Of a DNA stretch of 64,000 bases, positions 19,145-27,469 are shown in pieces. The stretch is from Coriobacteriaceae bacterium (GTDB taxonomy: Bacteria; Actinomycetota; Coriobacteriia; Coriobacteriales; Coriobacteriaceae). Under the pieces are notes generated by a model that was not told where the DNA came from, searched no databases, and worked only from the letters and a program-made list of their open reading frames with translations. The position numbers were made by a program, and so were the translations under genes. The stretch spans positions 1,488,001 to 1,552,000 of the forward strand of contig DAJPFV010000001.1 in assembly GCA_025993015.1 (NCBI GenBank), read 5' to 3'. Within the stretch, counting starts at the first letter, position 1. Every line of letters begins with the position of its first letter.

Positions 19145-19808
19145 GACGTACCCCGTCTACTACCTCGAGGACGCAATGAACAACCTTGGCGACTGCTTTG
19201 ACTATGCCGTGAACGACTATGGAGCGGAAGGGTCCGAGATCGCTGAGCTCTTTTGCCTGAGCGGCGTAGCTCGCGAGTTTGAGCGCGGCAACGCATGGGT
19301 CGTATCGGGAAAATCAGGTGTTGAGCTGTTCGCACTTATCGCCGAAAGGTCGGGATATCAAAGCGGGTCTATACCGGACCGCACCTATCGTTTTGAGAAG
19401 ACGCCGGAGTATTGGACGGGCTGGATATTGGCATATCTGCAATGGCGTCTGGGCGAGTCTTTCGAAGACCTGCTGCATGCCGTTCCGTTCGATGCGCTGT
19501 GCAATATGTATTACCCCTGGCACGAAGCCTCAGAGGAGCGTGTGGCGCGTCTTGTTTGCGATATAGCGAAGAAAACACCTCGTCAAACCAAACTGGCGCT
19601 AGCAAGAAAGAAGCTTAAGAAAACCCAACAAGATCTAGCATACGAATCGGGTGTGTCACTCCGCTCAATCCAAATGTACGAGCAGCGCCAGAGAAACATC
19701 AATGAAGCTTCGGTAACAAGCGTAAGAGCCATAGCAAAAGCCCTCCACTGCAACATCGAAGATCTCCTAGAGCCAGTCTTCGAATACAAAGAAACCAGCG
19801 CCGCCTAA
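19110..19808 (+). CDS. XRE-family HTH protein with N-terminal partner domain, candidate antitoxin
   Basis: 232 aa. The first 150 residues form an unassigned domain (YYLEDAMNNLGDCFDYAVNDYG, then a W-rich stretch WTGWILAYLQW). The last 80 carry an XRE helix-turn-helix (KKTQQDLAYESGVSLRSIQMYEQ). ATG 19110 is chosen: GGGGAGGG lies about ten bases upstream. TTG 19101 is too close to that site, and ATG 19176 would remove the start of the N-terminal domain. It overlaps the DUF3990 gene, and the 19-bp dyad ahead of the pair is its probable operator. Confidence 0.75.
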   Translation: MIQELTSCGPSRTYPVYYLEDAMNNLGDCFDYAVNDYGAEGSEIAELFCLSGVAREFERGNAWVVSGKSGVELFALIAERSGYQSGSIPDRTYRFEKTPEYWTGWILAYLQWRLGESFEDLLHAVPFDALCNMYYPWHEASEERVARLVCDIAKKTPRQTKLALARKKLKKTQQDLAYESGVSLRSIQMYEQRQRNINEASVTSVRAIAKALHCNIEDLLEPVFEYKETSAA

Positions 19809-19956
19809 ACCAATATATTGCCAAGGTTTGTATCTAGTAAGCGCTCCTTACCAGCAAGAGTCCCTACCAATAGATAGCGGCTTAAAGGGCCGAAATCGTA
19901 TGAATGGCATTGCGACTTCCAAATGGGTGACTGCTGCTTGAAAAGCTATAGAAATA

Positions 19957-19976
19957 GGGGCCGATTTAACGGCCCC
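19957..19976. terminator. GGGGCCG hairpin after the DUF3990/HTH pair
   Basis: GGGGCCG (19957-19963) pairs with CGGCCCC (19970-19976). There is no T-run, so termination is uncertain. The rest of 19809-20010 shows nothing recognisable. Confidence 0.35.
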
Positions 19977-20010
19977 AAGCATCGCATAAATGGCATATAC
20001 GTTTTATCAA

Positions 20011-20115
20011 CTATTTCTTGTTTTTAACCCATTTGCAGATACGCCAAATAAGCACTCCGACGAGAATCCAAACGAGAGCGATCATAATGTCTGAGCGTGC
20101 AGGAATTGGGATCAT
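20011..20115 (-). CDS. 34-aa small membrane peptide
   Basis: A short frame, easily missed, with GAGGAAG six to eight bases before ATG. The peptide has a polar start, one hydrophobic segment (MIALVWILVGVLIW) and a basic end (KWVKNKK). Its start is 24 bp after the stop of the frameshifted secreted protein, so the two are probably one operon. The shape is like type I toxins or small membrane regulators, but no family is recognised. Confidence 0.55.
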   Translation of the reverse strand: MIPIPARSDIMIALVWILVGVLIWRICKWVKNKK

Positions 20116-20139
20116 TGAACTTCCTCAATTGATGTGAGT

Positions 20140-20669
20140 CTAGTTTGCATAGGTGTGGAGCGTGCTGCCTTCCATGGTCGCTTGCAACACGGCGATACCG
20201 GACGTCATCCCCATCGATTCATAGTTGAGTCGATATGTCGCCTGTTTCGAGTTCCATATAAAGGACTCGTTAGTTACCGTACAGCCGATAGTCGTATAGT
20301 TTTGTCCCCAAGCGCTGGTAATGAGCGAGTTCGCTATCTTGATCTTGAATTCGCGATAAATAAAAGGACTGTTGTAATAGATAGTCCAAGTTCCAGATGC
20401 GTTGTTGTAGTAACTGTCCCATATCAGGCTGGGTTCATTGGTTTTTTAATTCCTATTACTGCAACGGTCCCATCCTTAAGCTTGACTTGATGAGACTGCT
20501 CGGGACCTTTCGTTAAATCAAAATCTTGGGTTGCGCCAGAAATTGCGACAGCATCGCTTTCTGCAGCATAAGCAGTCGAAGGGCTAAACGAGAAACATAT
20601 CGGTAATATCAAAAGTATCGAGAGGAAAAACGAAGCTTTGAGTGTGCGTAACACTTTGACCACCTCCAT
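20140..20669 (-). pseudogene. Secreted protein with a frameshift at an A6 tract (DUF5626-like)
   Basis: The first 81 codons give a signal peptide (hydrophobic FFLSILLILPICFSF, cleavage near AYA-AES) and a mature start QDFDLTKGPEQS, then a stop at 20424. Adding one base in the A6 tract (T6 at 20442-20447 on the plus strand) restores an open frame to TAG at 20140-20142. The extra 100 residues look real: they are rich in aromatic residues and Asn (LIWDSYYNNASGTWTIYYN) and have one internal Cys. The restored product would be about 176 aa. The FDLTKG start and overall pattern resemble DUF5626 exoproteins, tentatively. It may be a true pseudogene, a slippage-controlled gene or an assembly error. 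Confidence 0.65.
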
Positions 20670-20800
20670 ACTGCGATGCCTAGTTAAATAGTAGCATGGA
20701 TAAACAGTTTATTATGTAACCTAAAAAGCCCCTATCTGCCCGGCGCCCCTTCAAAGCGTGGGTCCCTGTAGACATCCTCAGCAAGGTAAACGCAGAGATG

Positions 20801-20832
20801 GTCGGGGTGTTCCCCTCAAAATTATTCCGCAG
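20801..20832 (-). repeat. Degenerate half copy of the double-stem repeat
   Basis: Read on the minus strand this stretch gives CTGCGGAATAATTTTGAGGGG, which follows the 3' half of copy E2 (CTGCGGATTGTTTTCAGGGG) closely. No matching 5' half is present. The rest of 20670-20911 holds no gene. Confidence 0.45.
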
Positions 20833-20911
20833 CGCGAAGGCCTCTCGTCTGTGGCTCCGTTGGAGCACAAGATTAAATCAGCGAATGCGATTATCCTGTC
20901 GAGGCTGCGCA

Positions 20912-21028
20912 GGTCCCCTTGGGGCTTCCCCTGAAAACAATCCGCAGATCGAATTGCCCCGTCGCGCGAAGCGCACGACGGGGCAATTCATGATCGAGGA
21001 CGTTTTCAGGGGAAGCCCCAAGGGGACC
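20912..21028 (-). repeat. Double-stem inverted repeat, copy E2
   Basis: Outer arms of 27 bp pair perfectly (20912-20938 with 21002-21028). Inner arms GAATTGCCCCGTCG pair at 20951-20964 and 20976-20989 around a TGCGCTTCGCG loop (minus strand). Between the stems, on the minus strand, are GTCCTC and TGCGG with the helix GATC:GATC. It lies just downstream of thrB in the thrB sense, so it may serve as its transcript end. Confidence 0.8.
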
Positions 21029-21051
21029 GGTGAGAGCAATGAGGCAGGGCG

Positions 21052-21933
21052 CTACAGGTACTCGATTTGAGCGCCCTCGGTGTCGCACGTCAGAATATGC
21101 GTGTCACACTTGGGGAACTGTTCACGCAGCTTGACCTGTAGGAACTTTGCCACGATGGTGTCGTCAGTCACGGCCATGAGGGTCGAGCCGGAGCCACTGA
21201 TCCAGATGGTCTTGGCGCCTCCGTTAAGGCAGGTGTCGCGCACGGCGTTGTAGTCGGGAATCAGACGGCGACGATAGGGCTCCTGGATGCGGTCGTCGTT
21301 GGCGGCGGCAATCAGGTCAAGGTCGCCGGTCTCCAGGCCGCGCGTCATGCCGGCGATGCGGCCCATCTGCCACACGGCGGTGGAGAGCGGAATCTCCTGC
21401 GGCACGACCTTGCGCGCCTCGCTCGTGTGTACCTCGTAGGGCGGAATCACGGTAATAAAACGCAGGCGATCGCTCACCTCGTAGCGCAGGCACTGGGGGA
21501 GCGAATCGGTCGGCGTAAAGGAGCAGACGGCGCCGCCCAGGATAGCAGGGGCGACGTTATCGGGATGGCCCTCGACCTCGGTGGCAATGCGGACGAGCTC
21601 AGCGCGGTCGACGGTGTGGCCCGTCAGCGCGGCGGCAGCCATGATGCCGGCGACGACGCAGGTGGAGCTGGAACCCAGGCCACGGGCGACGGGCACGTCG
21701 GTCTGAATGTCGATAGCGACGGGGAAGGCCGGCTCGCCCCAGGCGGCCAGAGCATCGACAAAGCTCACATAGACCAGGTTATTCTCGTTTTGGAACTCCT
21801 CGGGGCAGCCCGTGATGGTGAGCTTGTCGGCGCGCTCGAAGGTGAAGTGCGAGTAGAGGCTGACGGCCATGCCGAGGGTGTCGTAGCCAATGCCTAGGTT
21901 GGCGCTTGTTGCTGGGACGGTGATCTTGATCAT
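21052..21933 (-). CDS. thrB: Homoserine kinase
   Basis: 293 aa GHMP kinase. The N-terminal PATSANLGIGYDTLGMAV motif and the ATP-binding loop PVARGLGSSSTCVVAG (residues about 80-95) are intact, as is the C-terminal ISGSGSTLMA motif. It phosphorylates homoserine for threonine synthase. AGGAGG lies six bases before ATG. thrC is upstream on the same strand, but a terminator and repeat E5 lie between them, so thrB may have its own promoter or a structured leader. Confidence 0.95.
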   Translation of the reverse strand: MIKITVPATSANLGIGYDTLGMAVSLYSHFTFERADKLTITGCPEEFQNENNLVYVSFVDALAAWGEPAFPVAIDIQTDVPVARGLGSSSTCVVAGIMAAAALTGHTVDRAELVRIATEVEGHPDNVAPAILGGAVCSFTPTDSLPQCLRYEVSDRLRFITVIPPYEVHTSEARKVVPQEIPLSTAVWQMGRIAGMTRGLETGDLDLIAAANDDRIQEPYRRRLIPDYNAVRDTCLNGGAKTIWISGSGSTLMAVTDDTIVAKFLQVKLREQFPKCDTHILTCDTEGAQIEYL

Positions 21934-21946
21934 GTGAGTCCTCCTG

Positions 21947-22058
21947 GCGTGCCTGGCTGTTTAGTTCGCTGCTCGGGCAGTCCTGCGCAAGACGGAAAGC
22001 ACATTAAGTGCTTTCCTTTGCGTGCGGAACTCGCGACGAACTAAACAGCCAGGCACGC
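21947..22058 (+). repeat. Double-stem inverted repeat, copy E5, directly before the thrB ribosome site
   Basis: Outer arms of 22 bp pair perfectly (21947-21968 with 22037-22058). Inner arms GGAAAGCAC and GTGCTTTCC enclose ATTAA. The conserved GTCCT (5') and TGCGG (3') flank a helix GCGCAA:TTGCG, which differs from the other copies yet still pairs. The outer arm starts directly beside the thrB ribosome site, so on the thrB transcript it would be a 5' leader structure. Confidence 0.7.
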
Positions 22059-22091
22059 TATGCACGTTCGTCATCATCCCGGTAGGTATCT

Positions 22092-22124
22092 GATAAAAGA
22101 AGGTGCGCCGGCTTTCGCCGGCGC
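22092..22124 (-). terminator. Rho-independent terminator of thrC
   Basis: GCGCCGGC (22105-22112) pairs with GCCGGCGC (22117-22124) around a 4-nt loop. On the minus strand it is followed by CCTTCTTTTATC. Confidence 0.75.
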
Positions 22125-22136
22125 CTTATAAGGGGT

Positions 22137-23654
22137 TTAGTTGGTAGCCATCTTTTTTGCAGCCTGCTCTACGTAGTTGGCCATGTCGGCAACGTCGCAG
22201 ACGTCTTCGAAGCGGACGGGCTTGGACTCGAGCTCGGCGAGCTGAGTCGGGGCGACCGTGTTGGTGGCCTGCTCGAGTACACGCATAGCCTCAAAATCAT
22301 CCTCGGGAACGTCGAGGCCCAGGGCGTCGCAGCAGGCGCGCGGGAACTTGTAGGGGCTGGCGGTCGAAAGCAGCACGCGGGCCTTGGCGCCCTCGGCGGG
22401 GGCGACCTGCTCAAAGACGTGATAGCCGCAAGCGGTGTGCGGGTCGATCACGTAGCCATTTGCGTCCCAGCAGCTCTTGATGGCGGCGCGGACCTCGTCC
22501 TCGCTGGCCCAGCCGCAGCCAAACACGCTCTGGATCTTGGCCAGCAGCTCGGCAGGCACCTCGTAGCGACCCGTCTGGGCAAGCTGCTCCATAAGGCCGG
22601 CAACAAGCTCGCAGTCGCCGTCGGACAGGAAGTAGAGCATGCGCTCCAGGTTGGAGCTAATAAGGATGTCCATCGACGGCGAGATGGTCGTGAAAAACGG
22701 ACGGTTACGGTCGTAAACGCCGGTGGTCAGGAAGTCGGCAAGCACGTTGTTCTTGTCGCTCGCCACGACGAGCTTGGCGACGGGCAGATCCATGCGCTTG
22801 GCGTAGTAGCCGGCCAAGATATCGCCAAAGTTGCCGGTGGGCACACAGAACTCTACGGCGTCGCCGGCCTCGATGGCGCCGGCGCGCAGCAGCTGCGCAT
22901 AGGCGGCAAAGTAGTAGACGACCTGCGGTACCAGACGGCCGACATTGATGGAGTTGGCACTCGAAAGCACCGTGCCTGCGGCCTCCAGACGCTCGGCAAG
23001 CTCCTTATCGGCAAAGATGCGCTTGACGGCGCTCTGGGCGTCGTCAAAGTTGCCGCGGATGCCGCAGACGGCGACGTTATCGCCCTCCTGCGTGGACATC
23101 TGCAGATTCTGCACGCGGCTGACTTTGCCCTCGGGATAAAAGACGGTGATGCCCGTGCCCGGCGCGTCGGCAAAACCGGCGAGTGCGGCCTTGCCGGTGT
23201 CGCCCGACGTGGCGGTGACGATCATGATGCGCTCGGCGCCGCCGTCCTTGGCGGAAGTGCGGGCCATCAGACGGGGGAGCATCTGCAGGGCGACGTCCTT
23301 GAAGGCGCTTGTGGGGCCGCCAAAGAGCTCCATCACATAGGTCTGAGGGGCGTCAGCGCCCGGCGCAGCGTCGAGTTTGACGAGCGGCGTAACCTCCTCA
23401 CTCGCGAACGTGCCGCGGTATGCCTCGTCGACACACGCCGAAATTTCTTCGGCCGTGTAATCATTCAGTAACATTCCCAACACATCTTGAGCGATTTCAA
23501 AGTACGATTTATCTGCAAGCGAGCTGATATCGACCTGCTGGGTGCCGAGCTCGTCCGAGACAAACAAACCCCCGTCGGGAGCGATGCCGGTGCGGATTGC
23601 CACCTTGCTTGAGCACGATAAAGTGCGTCCTCGTGTACTATGATAAGTTCCCAT
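22137..23654 (-). CDS. thrC: Threonine synthase
   Basis: 505 aa, a long-form PLP enzyme. The PLP lysine is in FGGPTSAFKDVALQ, and the phosphate loop TATSGDTGKAAL and PTGNFGDILAGYYA segments follow. ATG 23654 is chosen: GAGGAG lies nine bases upstream and the protein then begins MGTYHSTRG as family members do; the in-frame ATG at 23699 gives an atypical N-terminus. It is divergent from lysC, with 103 bp between the two starts, so both probably share a regulatory region. Confidence 0.94.
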   Translation of the reverse strand: MGTYHSTRGRTLSCSSKVAIRTGIAPDGGLFVSDELGTQQVDISSLADKSYFEIAQDVLGMLLNDYTAEEISACVDEAYRGTFASEEVTPLVKLDAAPGADAPQTYVMELFGGPTSAFKDVALQMLPRLMARTSAKDGGAERIMIVTATSGDTGKAALAGFADAPGTGITVFYPEGKVSRVQNLQMSTQEGDNVAVCGIRGNFDDAQSAVKRIFADKELAERLEAAGTVLSSANSINVGRLVPQVVYYFAAYAQLLRAGAIEAGDAVEFCVPTGNFGDILAGYYAKRMDLPVAKLVVASDKNNVLADFLTTGVYDRNRPFFTTISPSMDILISSNLERMLYFLSDGDCELVAGLMEQLAQTGRYEVPAELLAKIQSVFGCGWASEDEVRAAIKSCWDANGYVIDPHTACGYHVFEQVAPAEGAKARVLLSTASPYKFPRACCDALGLDVPEDDFEAMRVLEQATNTVAPTQLAELESKPVRFEDVCDVADMANYVEQAAKKMATN

Positions 23655-23757
23655 ATAACACTGCTCCTCGGATGCCTTGGTCCCAATCGGTGAAACCATG
23701 GTATCAGAGCGCGCAAAACAGGTTTGCAGAGGCTTTTAGAAAGGTAACCTCAAGCCC

Positions 23758-25146
23758 ATGATTAAGATTGCCAAGTTTGGCGGCTCGTCGGTCGCCGACG
23801 CCGAACACTTCAAGAAGATCAAGGCCATCGTCGATGCCGACCCTGCCCGCCGTTTTGTGGTGGTTTCTGCCTGCGGCCGCCGCTTTAAGGGCGACACCAA
23901 GGTGACCGACCTGCTCTACCTGGTTAACGCGCACGTTAAGTATCACGTTTCGTGCGAGGAACTGCTCGAGGACATTGGCCAGCGCTATTTTGATATCGCT
24001 GACGAGCTGGAGCTCACCTATCCCATCCGCGAGGAGTTTGCGGCCTTTGCCGAGCGCGCCCGCTCGGGCGGCTACTCTACCGAGGAGCTCGTGAGCCGTG
24101 GCGAGTACTTCACCGCTCGCCTGATGGCTGAGTACCTGGGCCTACCGTTCCTGGACGCCGCGACGGTTGTGGCGTTCCATCACGACGGTACGCTCAGCAT
24201 GAATCGCACCTCCGAGCTGGTGCAGGAGTATGGCCAACAGGGCGGCTTCGTTATGCCTGGTTTCTACGGCGCGACGCGTGAGGGCCAGATCAAGCTGCTC
24301 GATCGTGGCGGCGGCGATATCTCGGGCTCGATTCTGGCCAAGTGCCTGGGCGCTGATCTGTACGAGAACTGGACCGACGTCTCGGGCTTCTATTCTGCCG
24401 ATCCGCGTATTGTTCCCGAGGCCCAGCCCATTGCGCGCGTTACCTACGAGGAGCTGCGCGAGCTTTCGTACATGGGCGCGAGCGTCCTGCACGAGGAGGC
24501 TGTGTTCCCCGTGCGCGAGGCCGGCATTCCGCTGGTCATCAAGAACACCAATGCGCCACAGGACCCCGGCACCATCATTAGCGAGACGGCTGATGAGGGC
24601 GAGGCAGAGCCCATCATTACCGGCGTGACCGGCAAGCGCGGTTTTGTTGCCATCAACGTTGCCCGCGACCGTACCAAGCCCCGTGTCGGCTTTATGCGCC
24701 GCGCACTTTCGGTGTTCGAGCGCTATGACGTTTCCGTCGAGCACATGCCCACCGGTGTCGACCGCTTTGGCGCCGTGGTGCAGGAGAAGGATGTGCACGA
24801 TTCGCTGTACTCGCTCGTGGGCGACATCCAGCAGGAGGTCGAGCCGCTCGAGATCGAGGTTGTCGAGGGCTTGGCGCTTATCGCGACCGTCGGCCGCAAC
24901 CTGCGTGGTCGTGCCGGCATCTCGGGCCACCTGTTTGGCATGCTTGGTCAAGCTGGCGTGAGCGTGCGCATGATTTCGCAGAGCTGCGACGAGATCAACA
25001 TCATCATAGGTGTCGAGGAGAAGGACTTCGACCTAGCGATTCGGACCATTTACCGTGCCTTCTCCGATGAGAACGGCATTGTGAAGGTCTCCGACCTGGA
25101 GGCTTCCGCGCCGGTCGATCCCGCTCTGGCTGCGCTCCACAAGTAG
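23758..25146 (+). CDS. lysC: Aspartate kinase
   Basis: 462 aa. It starts with KFGGSSVAD, the kinase signature, and carries the substrate loop RGGGDISGSILAKCLGAD. The C-terminal third holds two ACT-type regulatory domains (from about residue 320), so feedback inhibition by lysine or threonine is expected. It supplies aspartyl phosphate to Asd, encoded next. AAAGG precedes ATG. No riboswitch-like leader was noticed in the short gap to thrC. Confidence 0.95.
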   Translation: MIKIAKFGGSSVADAEHFKKIKAIVDADPARRFVVVSACGRRFKGDTKVTDLLYLVNAHVKYHVSCEELLEDIGQRYFDIADELELTYPIREEFAAFAERARSGGYSTEELVSRGEYFTARLMAEYLGLPFLDAATVVAFHHDGTLSMNRTSELVQEYGQQGGFVMPGFYGATREGQIKLLDRGGGDISGSILAKCLGADLYENWTDVSGFYSADPRIVPEAQPIARVTYEELRELSYMGASVLHEEAVFPVREAGIPLVIKNTNAPQDPGTIISETADEGEAEPIITGVTGKRGFVAINVARDRTKPRVGFMRRALSVFERYDVSVEHMPTGVDRFGAVVQEKDVHDSLYSLVGDIQQEVEPLEIEVVEGLALIATVGRNLRGRAGISGHLFGMLGQAGVSVRMISQSCDEINIIIGVEEKDFDLAIRTIYRAFSDENGIVKVSDLEASAPVDPALAALHK

Positions 25147-25220
25147 CTGCTATCTCGCTAGATTTTTGGGAGTTGCCTCAAAATCTACGGCGGGGCGTTT
25201 CGTTTCGGTTTCGTTTCGAC

Positions 25221-25250
25221 GGGGCGGGTTTCGTGCCCGCCCTGTTCTTG
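25221..25250 (+). terminator. Terminator between lysC and asd
   Basis: GGGCGGG (25222-25228) pairs with CCCGCCC (25236-25242), followed by TGTTCTTGT. asd then needs its own promoter; the sequence TTGTATACACTGG downstream may hold it. Confidence 0.6.
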
Positions 25251-25319
25251 TATACACTGGCAACAATAATCGGACTGCTCGGCGTGCGGGCAAAAGCCAC
25301 AACCTTTAAAGGGGGAAGC

Positions 25320-26345
25320 ATGAAACAGTACACGGTTGCTATTTTGGGCGCGACGGGAGCCGTGGGCACCCAGATGCTTGAGTGCCTCAACGAGCAGGAG
25401 TTCCCGGTCGGCAAGCTCAAGCTGTTGGCAAGTGCACGCTCCGCGGGCAAAACCGTTGAGTTCCGCGGCGAGCAGGTTGTGATTGAGGAGGCTTGCCCCG
25501 AGGCCTTTGAGGGCTGCGACATTGTGCTTGGCGCCGCCGGCGACGACATCGCGAAGGAGCTGCTGCCCGAGGCCGTCAAGCGCGGCGCCGTCGTGGTCGA
25601 TAACAGCCATGCCTTCCGCATGGATCCCGAGGTACCGCTGGTCGTGCCCGAGATCAATGCCGACGACATCAAGTGGCATCACGGCCTTATCGCCAACCCC
25701 AACTGCGCGACCATTATCGGTCTGGTTCCCACGTGGCCGCTGCACCAGCTTGCCGGCGTTAAGCGTATGATCGTGTCCACGTATCAGGCGGCTTCGGGTG
25801 CCGGCGCTCCCGGTATGGCCGAGCTCGAGGCTCAGCTGGCCGCCCTGGGCCGCGGCGAGGAGATTCCCGAGCCGCGCGCTTTTGCCGCCCAGCTGGCGAG
25901 CAACCTGATTCCGCAGATTGGCGGCGTCAAGGAGGAGGGCTTTACCTCCGAGGAGATGAAGCTACAAAACGAGGGCCGCAAGATTATGCATCTGCCCGAG
26001 CTGCGCGTGAACTGCACCTGCGTGCGCGTGCCCGTGCTGCGTTCGCACTCCGAGAGCATCACGCTCGAGTTCGAGCGTGACATTACGGTTGACGAGGCCC
26101 GTGCTGCGCTGGCTGCCGCTCCCGGCGTCAAGCTGGTTGACGATATGGCTGCCGAGGATGCGCACGACCGCTTCCCCATGCCGATGGATACGTCCGACCA
26201 AGACCTGATTTGGGTCGGCCGCGTGCGTCGCGACATCTCGAACCCCGAGGCCGCGCGCGGTATCACCTTCTGGTGCTGCGGTGACCAAATCCGTAAGGGC
26301 GCGGCAACTAACGCCGTCCAGATTGCTAAGCTGCTCTGCGAGTAG
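25320..26345 (+). CDS. asd: Aspartate-semialdehyde dehydrogenase
   Basis: 341 aa. NADP-binding GATGAVGTQML at the N-terminus and catalytic Cys129 in NPNCATI. It reduces aspartyl phosphate to the semialdehyde used for threonine, methionine and lysine/peptidoglycan precursors. ATG 25320 follows AAGGGGGAAG; the open frame extends to 25173 but that part has no ribosome site and no family match. It follows lysC in the same orientation. Confidence 0.95.
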   Translation: MKQYTVAILGATGAVGTQMLECLNEQEFPVGKLKLLASARSAGKTVEFRGEQVVIEEACPEAFEGCDIVLGAAGDDIAKELLPEAVKRGAVVVDNSHAFRMDPEVPLVVPEINADDIKWHHGLIANPNCATIIGLVPTWPLHQLAGVKRMIVSTYQAASGAGAPGMAELEAQLAALGRGEEIPEPRAFAAQLASNLIPQIGGVKEEGFTSEEMKLQNEGRKIMHLPELRVNCTCVRVPVLRSHSESITLEFERDITVDEARAALAAAPGVKLVDDMAAEDAHDRFPMPMDTSDQDLIWVGRVRRDISNPEAARGITFWCCGDQIRKGAATNAVQIAKLLCE

Positions 26346-26357
26346 TGTGACCTGTCC

Positions 26358-26485
26358 GGCGGGGGCCGGGCTAGTTTTCAGAACGTCCTCGACCATGTGT
26401 GGCGCCTTGTCCTGCTCCTCCGGAGCCGCGGACAAGGCGCCACACTGGTCTGCGGAGTGTTCTGAAAACTAGCCCGGCCCCCGCC
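26358..26485 (+). repeat. Double-stem inverted repeat, copy E3
   Basis: Outer arms of 27 bp pair perfectly (26358-26384 with 26459-26485). Inner arms GTGTGGCGCCTTGTCC (26397-26412) and 26430-26445 also pair perfectly. GTCCTC and TGCGG flank the helix GACC:GGTC. It lies 12 bp after the asd stop. Confidence 0.8.
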
Positions 26486-26746
26486 TGCGGTGACGCTGCT
26501 GCAAGCGGCCTGCGATGGGGCCGTTGTTGGTTGGGGCCGCTGGGCTGATATGGGGGCGCGTGGCTGTTGCGGGCCCTGGTCCCGGCGGCGGCCTCGGCGC
26601 TTTGCGCCTGCCGCCTTTGGGGACTGTGGGGCGCGGCCGGCAGCTGCGACGCTGTCGCGCCTACTGCCTTGGGTGACTTTGGGGTCGATTGGGGTTGTCT
26701 GCACAATTCGCGGTATTATGGTGCGGAGTTTTGAAAGGAGCCGCTG
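26486..26746. other. G-rich spacer before ogt
   Basis: About 260 bp with strong G over C bias on the plus strand and no convincing gene; open frames here resemble no family. The ogt promoter should be near its end (GTATTATGG around 26713), and GAAAGGAG is the ogt ribosome site. Confidence 0.4.
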
Positions 26747-27325
26747 GTGGTCACGACGACGTTTGCTTCGCCTTTGGGCGAGATTTTGCTTGCCGCTGAT
26801 GGCCGTGGTTTGACAGGGCTTTGGTTTGAGGGACAGGAGCACTTTGGCGCTACGCTTCTCAAAGAAGATGCAGAGCATGTTGAAGGTACCGATGCGGTTT
26901 CCGGTATTGGTGGCATGTCTTCGGCGAATCCGGCCCATGGTGCGGCTTCTTCGGTGCTTGAGCGTTCGTGGGCTTGGCTGAATGCTTATTTTGCAGGGCA
27001 GGAGCCTCGGTATACGCCGCCGTTACATATGATCGGCACGGCGTTTCAGCGTGAAGTTTGGTACGAGCTGCTTTCTATTCCGCGTGGCGAGGTTGCTACG
27101 TATGGTGAGATCGCCCAGCGTGTTGCGGCTCGACATCGTGTACCGGGAAATGAAACGCCCGTTGTGTCTCCCCGTGCCGTGGGGGCCGCAGTCGCGCGTA
27201 ATCCCATTTCGATTATCGTGCCGTGCCATCGCGTGGTGGCGGCCGACGGATCGCTCAACGGATATGCCGGCGGGCTTGATCGCAAGGAGTGGCTGCTGCG
27301 GCTTGAGGGCGCGTACGAGGAATAA
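26747..27325 (+). CDS. ogt: Methylated-DNA--[protein]-cysteine S-methyltransferase
   Basis: 192 aa. The acceptor Cys160 is in IIVPCHRVV, with the DNA-binding helix segment PRAVGAAVARNP before it and GSLNGYAGGLDRKEWLL after it. It repairs O6-alkylguanine by a one-time transfer to cysteine. The N-terminal domain has a low-complexity insert around residues 45-65. The start is GTG 26747 after GAAAGGAG. It stands alone. Confidence 0.94.
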   Translation: MVTTTFASPLGEILLAADGRGLTGLWFEGQEHFGATLLKEDAEHVEGTDAVSGIGGMSSANPAHGAASSVLERSWAWLNAYFAGQEPRYTPPLHMIGTAFQREVWYELLSIPRGEVATYGEIAQRVAARHRVPGNETPVVSPRAVGAAVARNPISIIVPCHRVVAADGSLNGYAGGLDRKEWLLRLEGAYEE

Positions 27326-27364
27326 CGCTCGAACACTTTGCATAACTAGGACGCCGTGAAAGAA

Positions 27365-27410
27365 CGGGACACGCTTTCCGAATGGCGTCCCAAACGGAAA
27401 CCGTGTCCCG
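27365..27410. repeat. Imperfect 16-bp inverted repeat after ogt
   Basis: CGGGACACGCTTTCCG (27365-27380) is inverted at 27395-27410 with one mismatch, around a 14-nt loop. It may terminate ogt, although no T-run follows. Confidence 0.45.
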
Positions 27411-27469
27411 GAATACAGCCTTAGAGTGGGATGCCGTTTCCGGTTGAGACCACTTGCTTGGACATCTTT

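Noticed and set aside
20134..20490. 118-codon plus-strand frame
   Set aside because: Lies opposite the frameshifted secreted protein, whose minus-strand reading shows a coherent protein; no ribosome site.
26371..26813. Several overlapping frames between asd and ogt
   Set aside because: They read through repeat E3 and the G-rich spacer; Arg/Ala-rich low-complexity products without starts.
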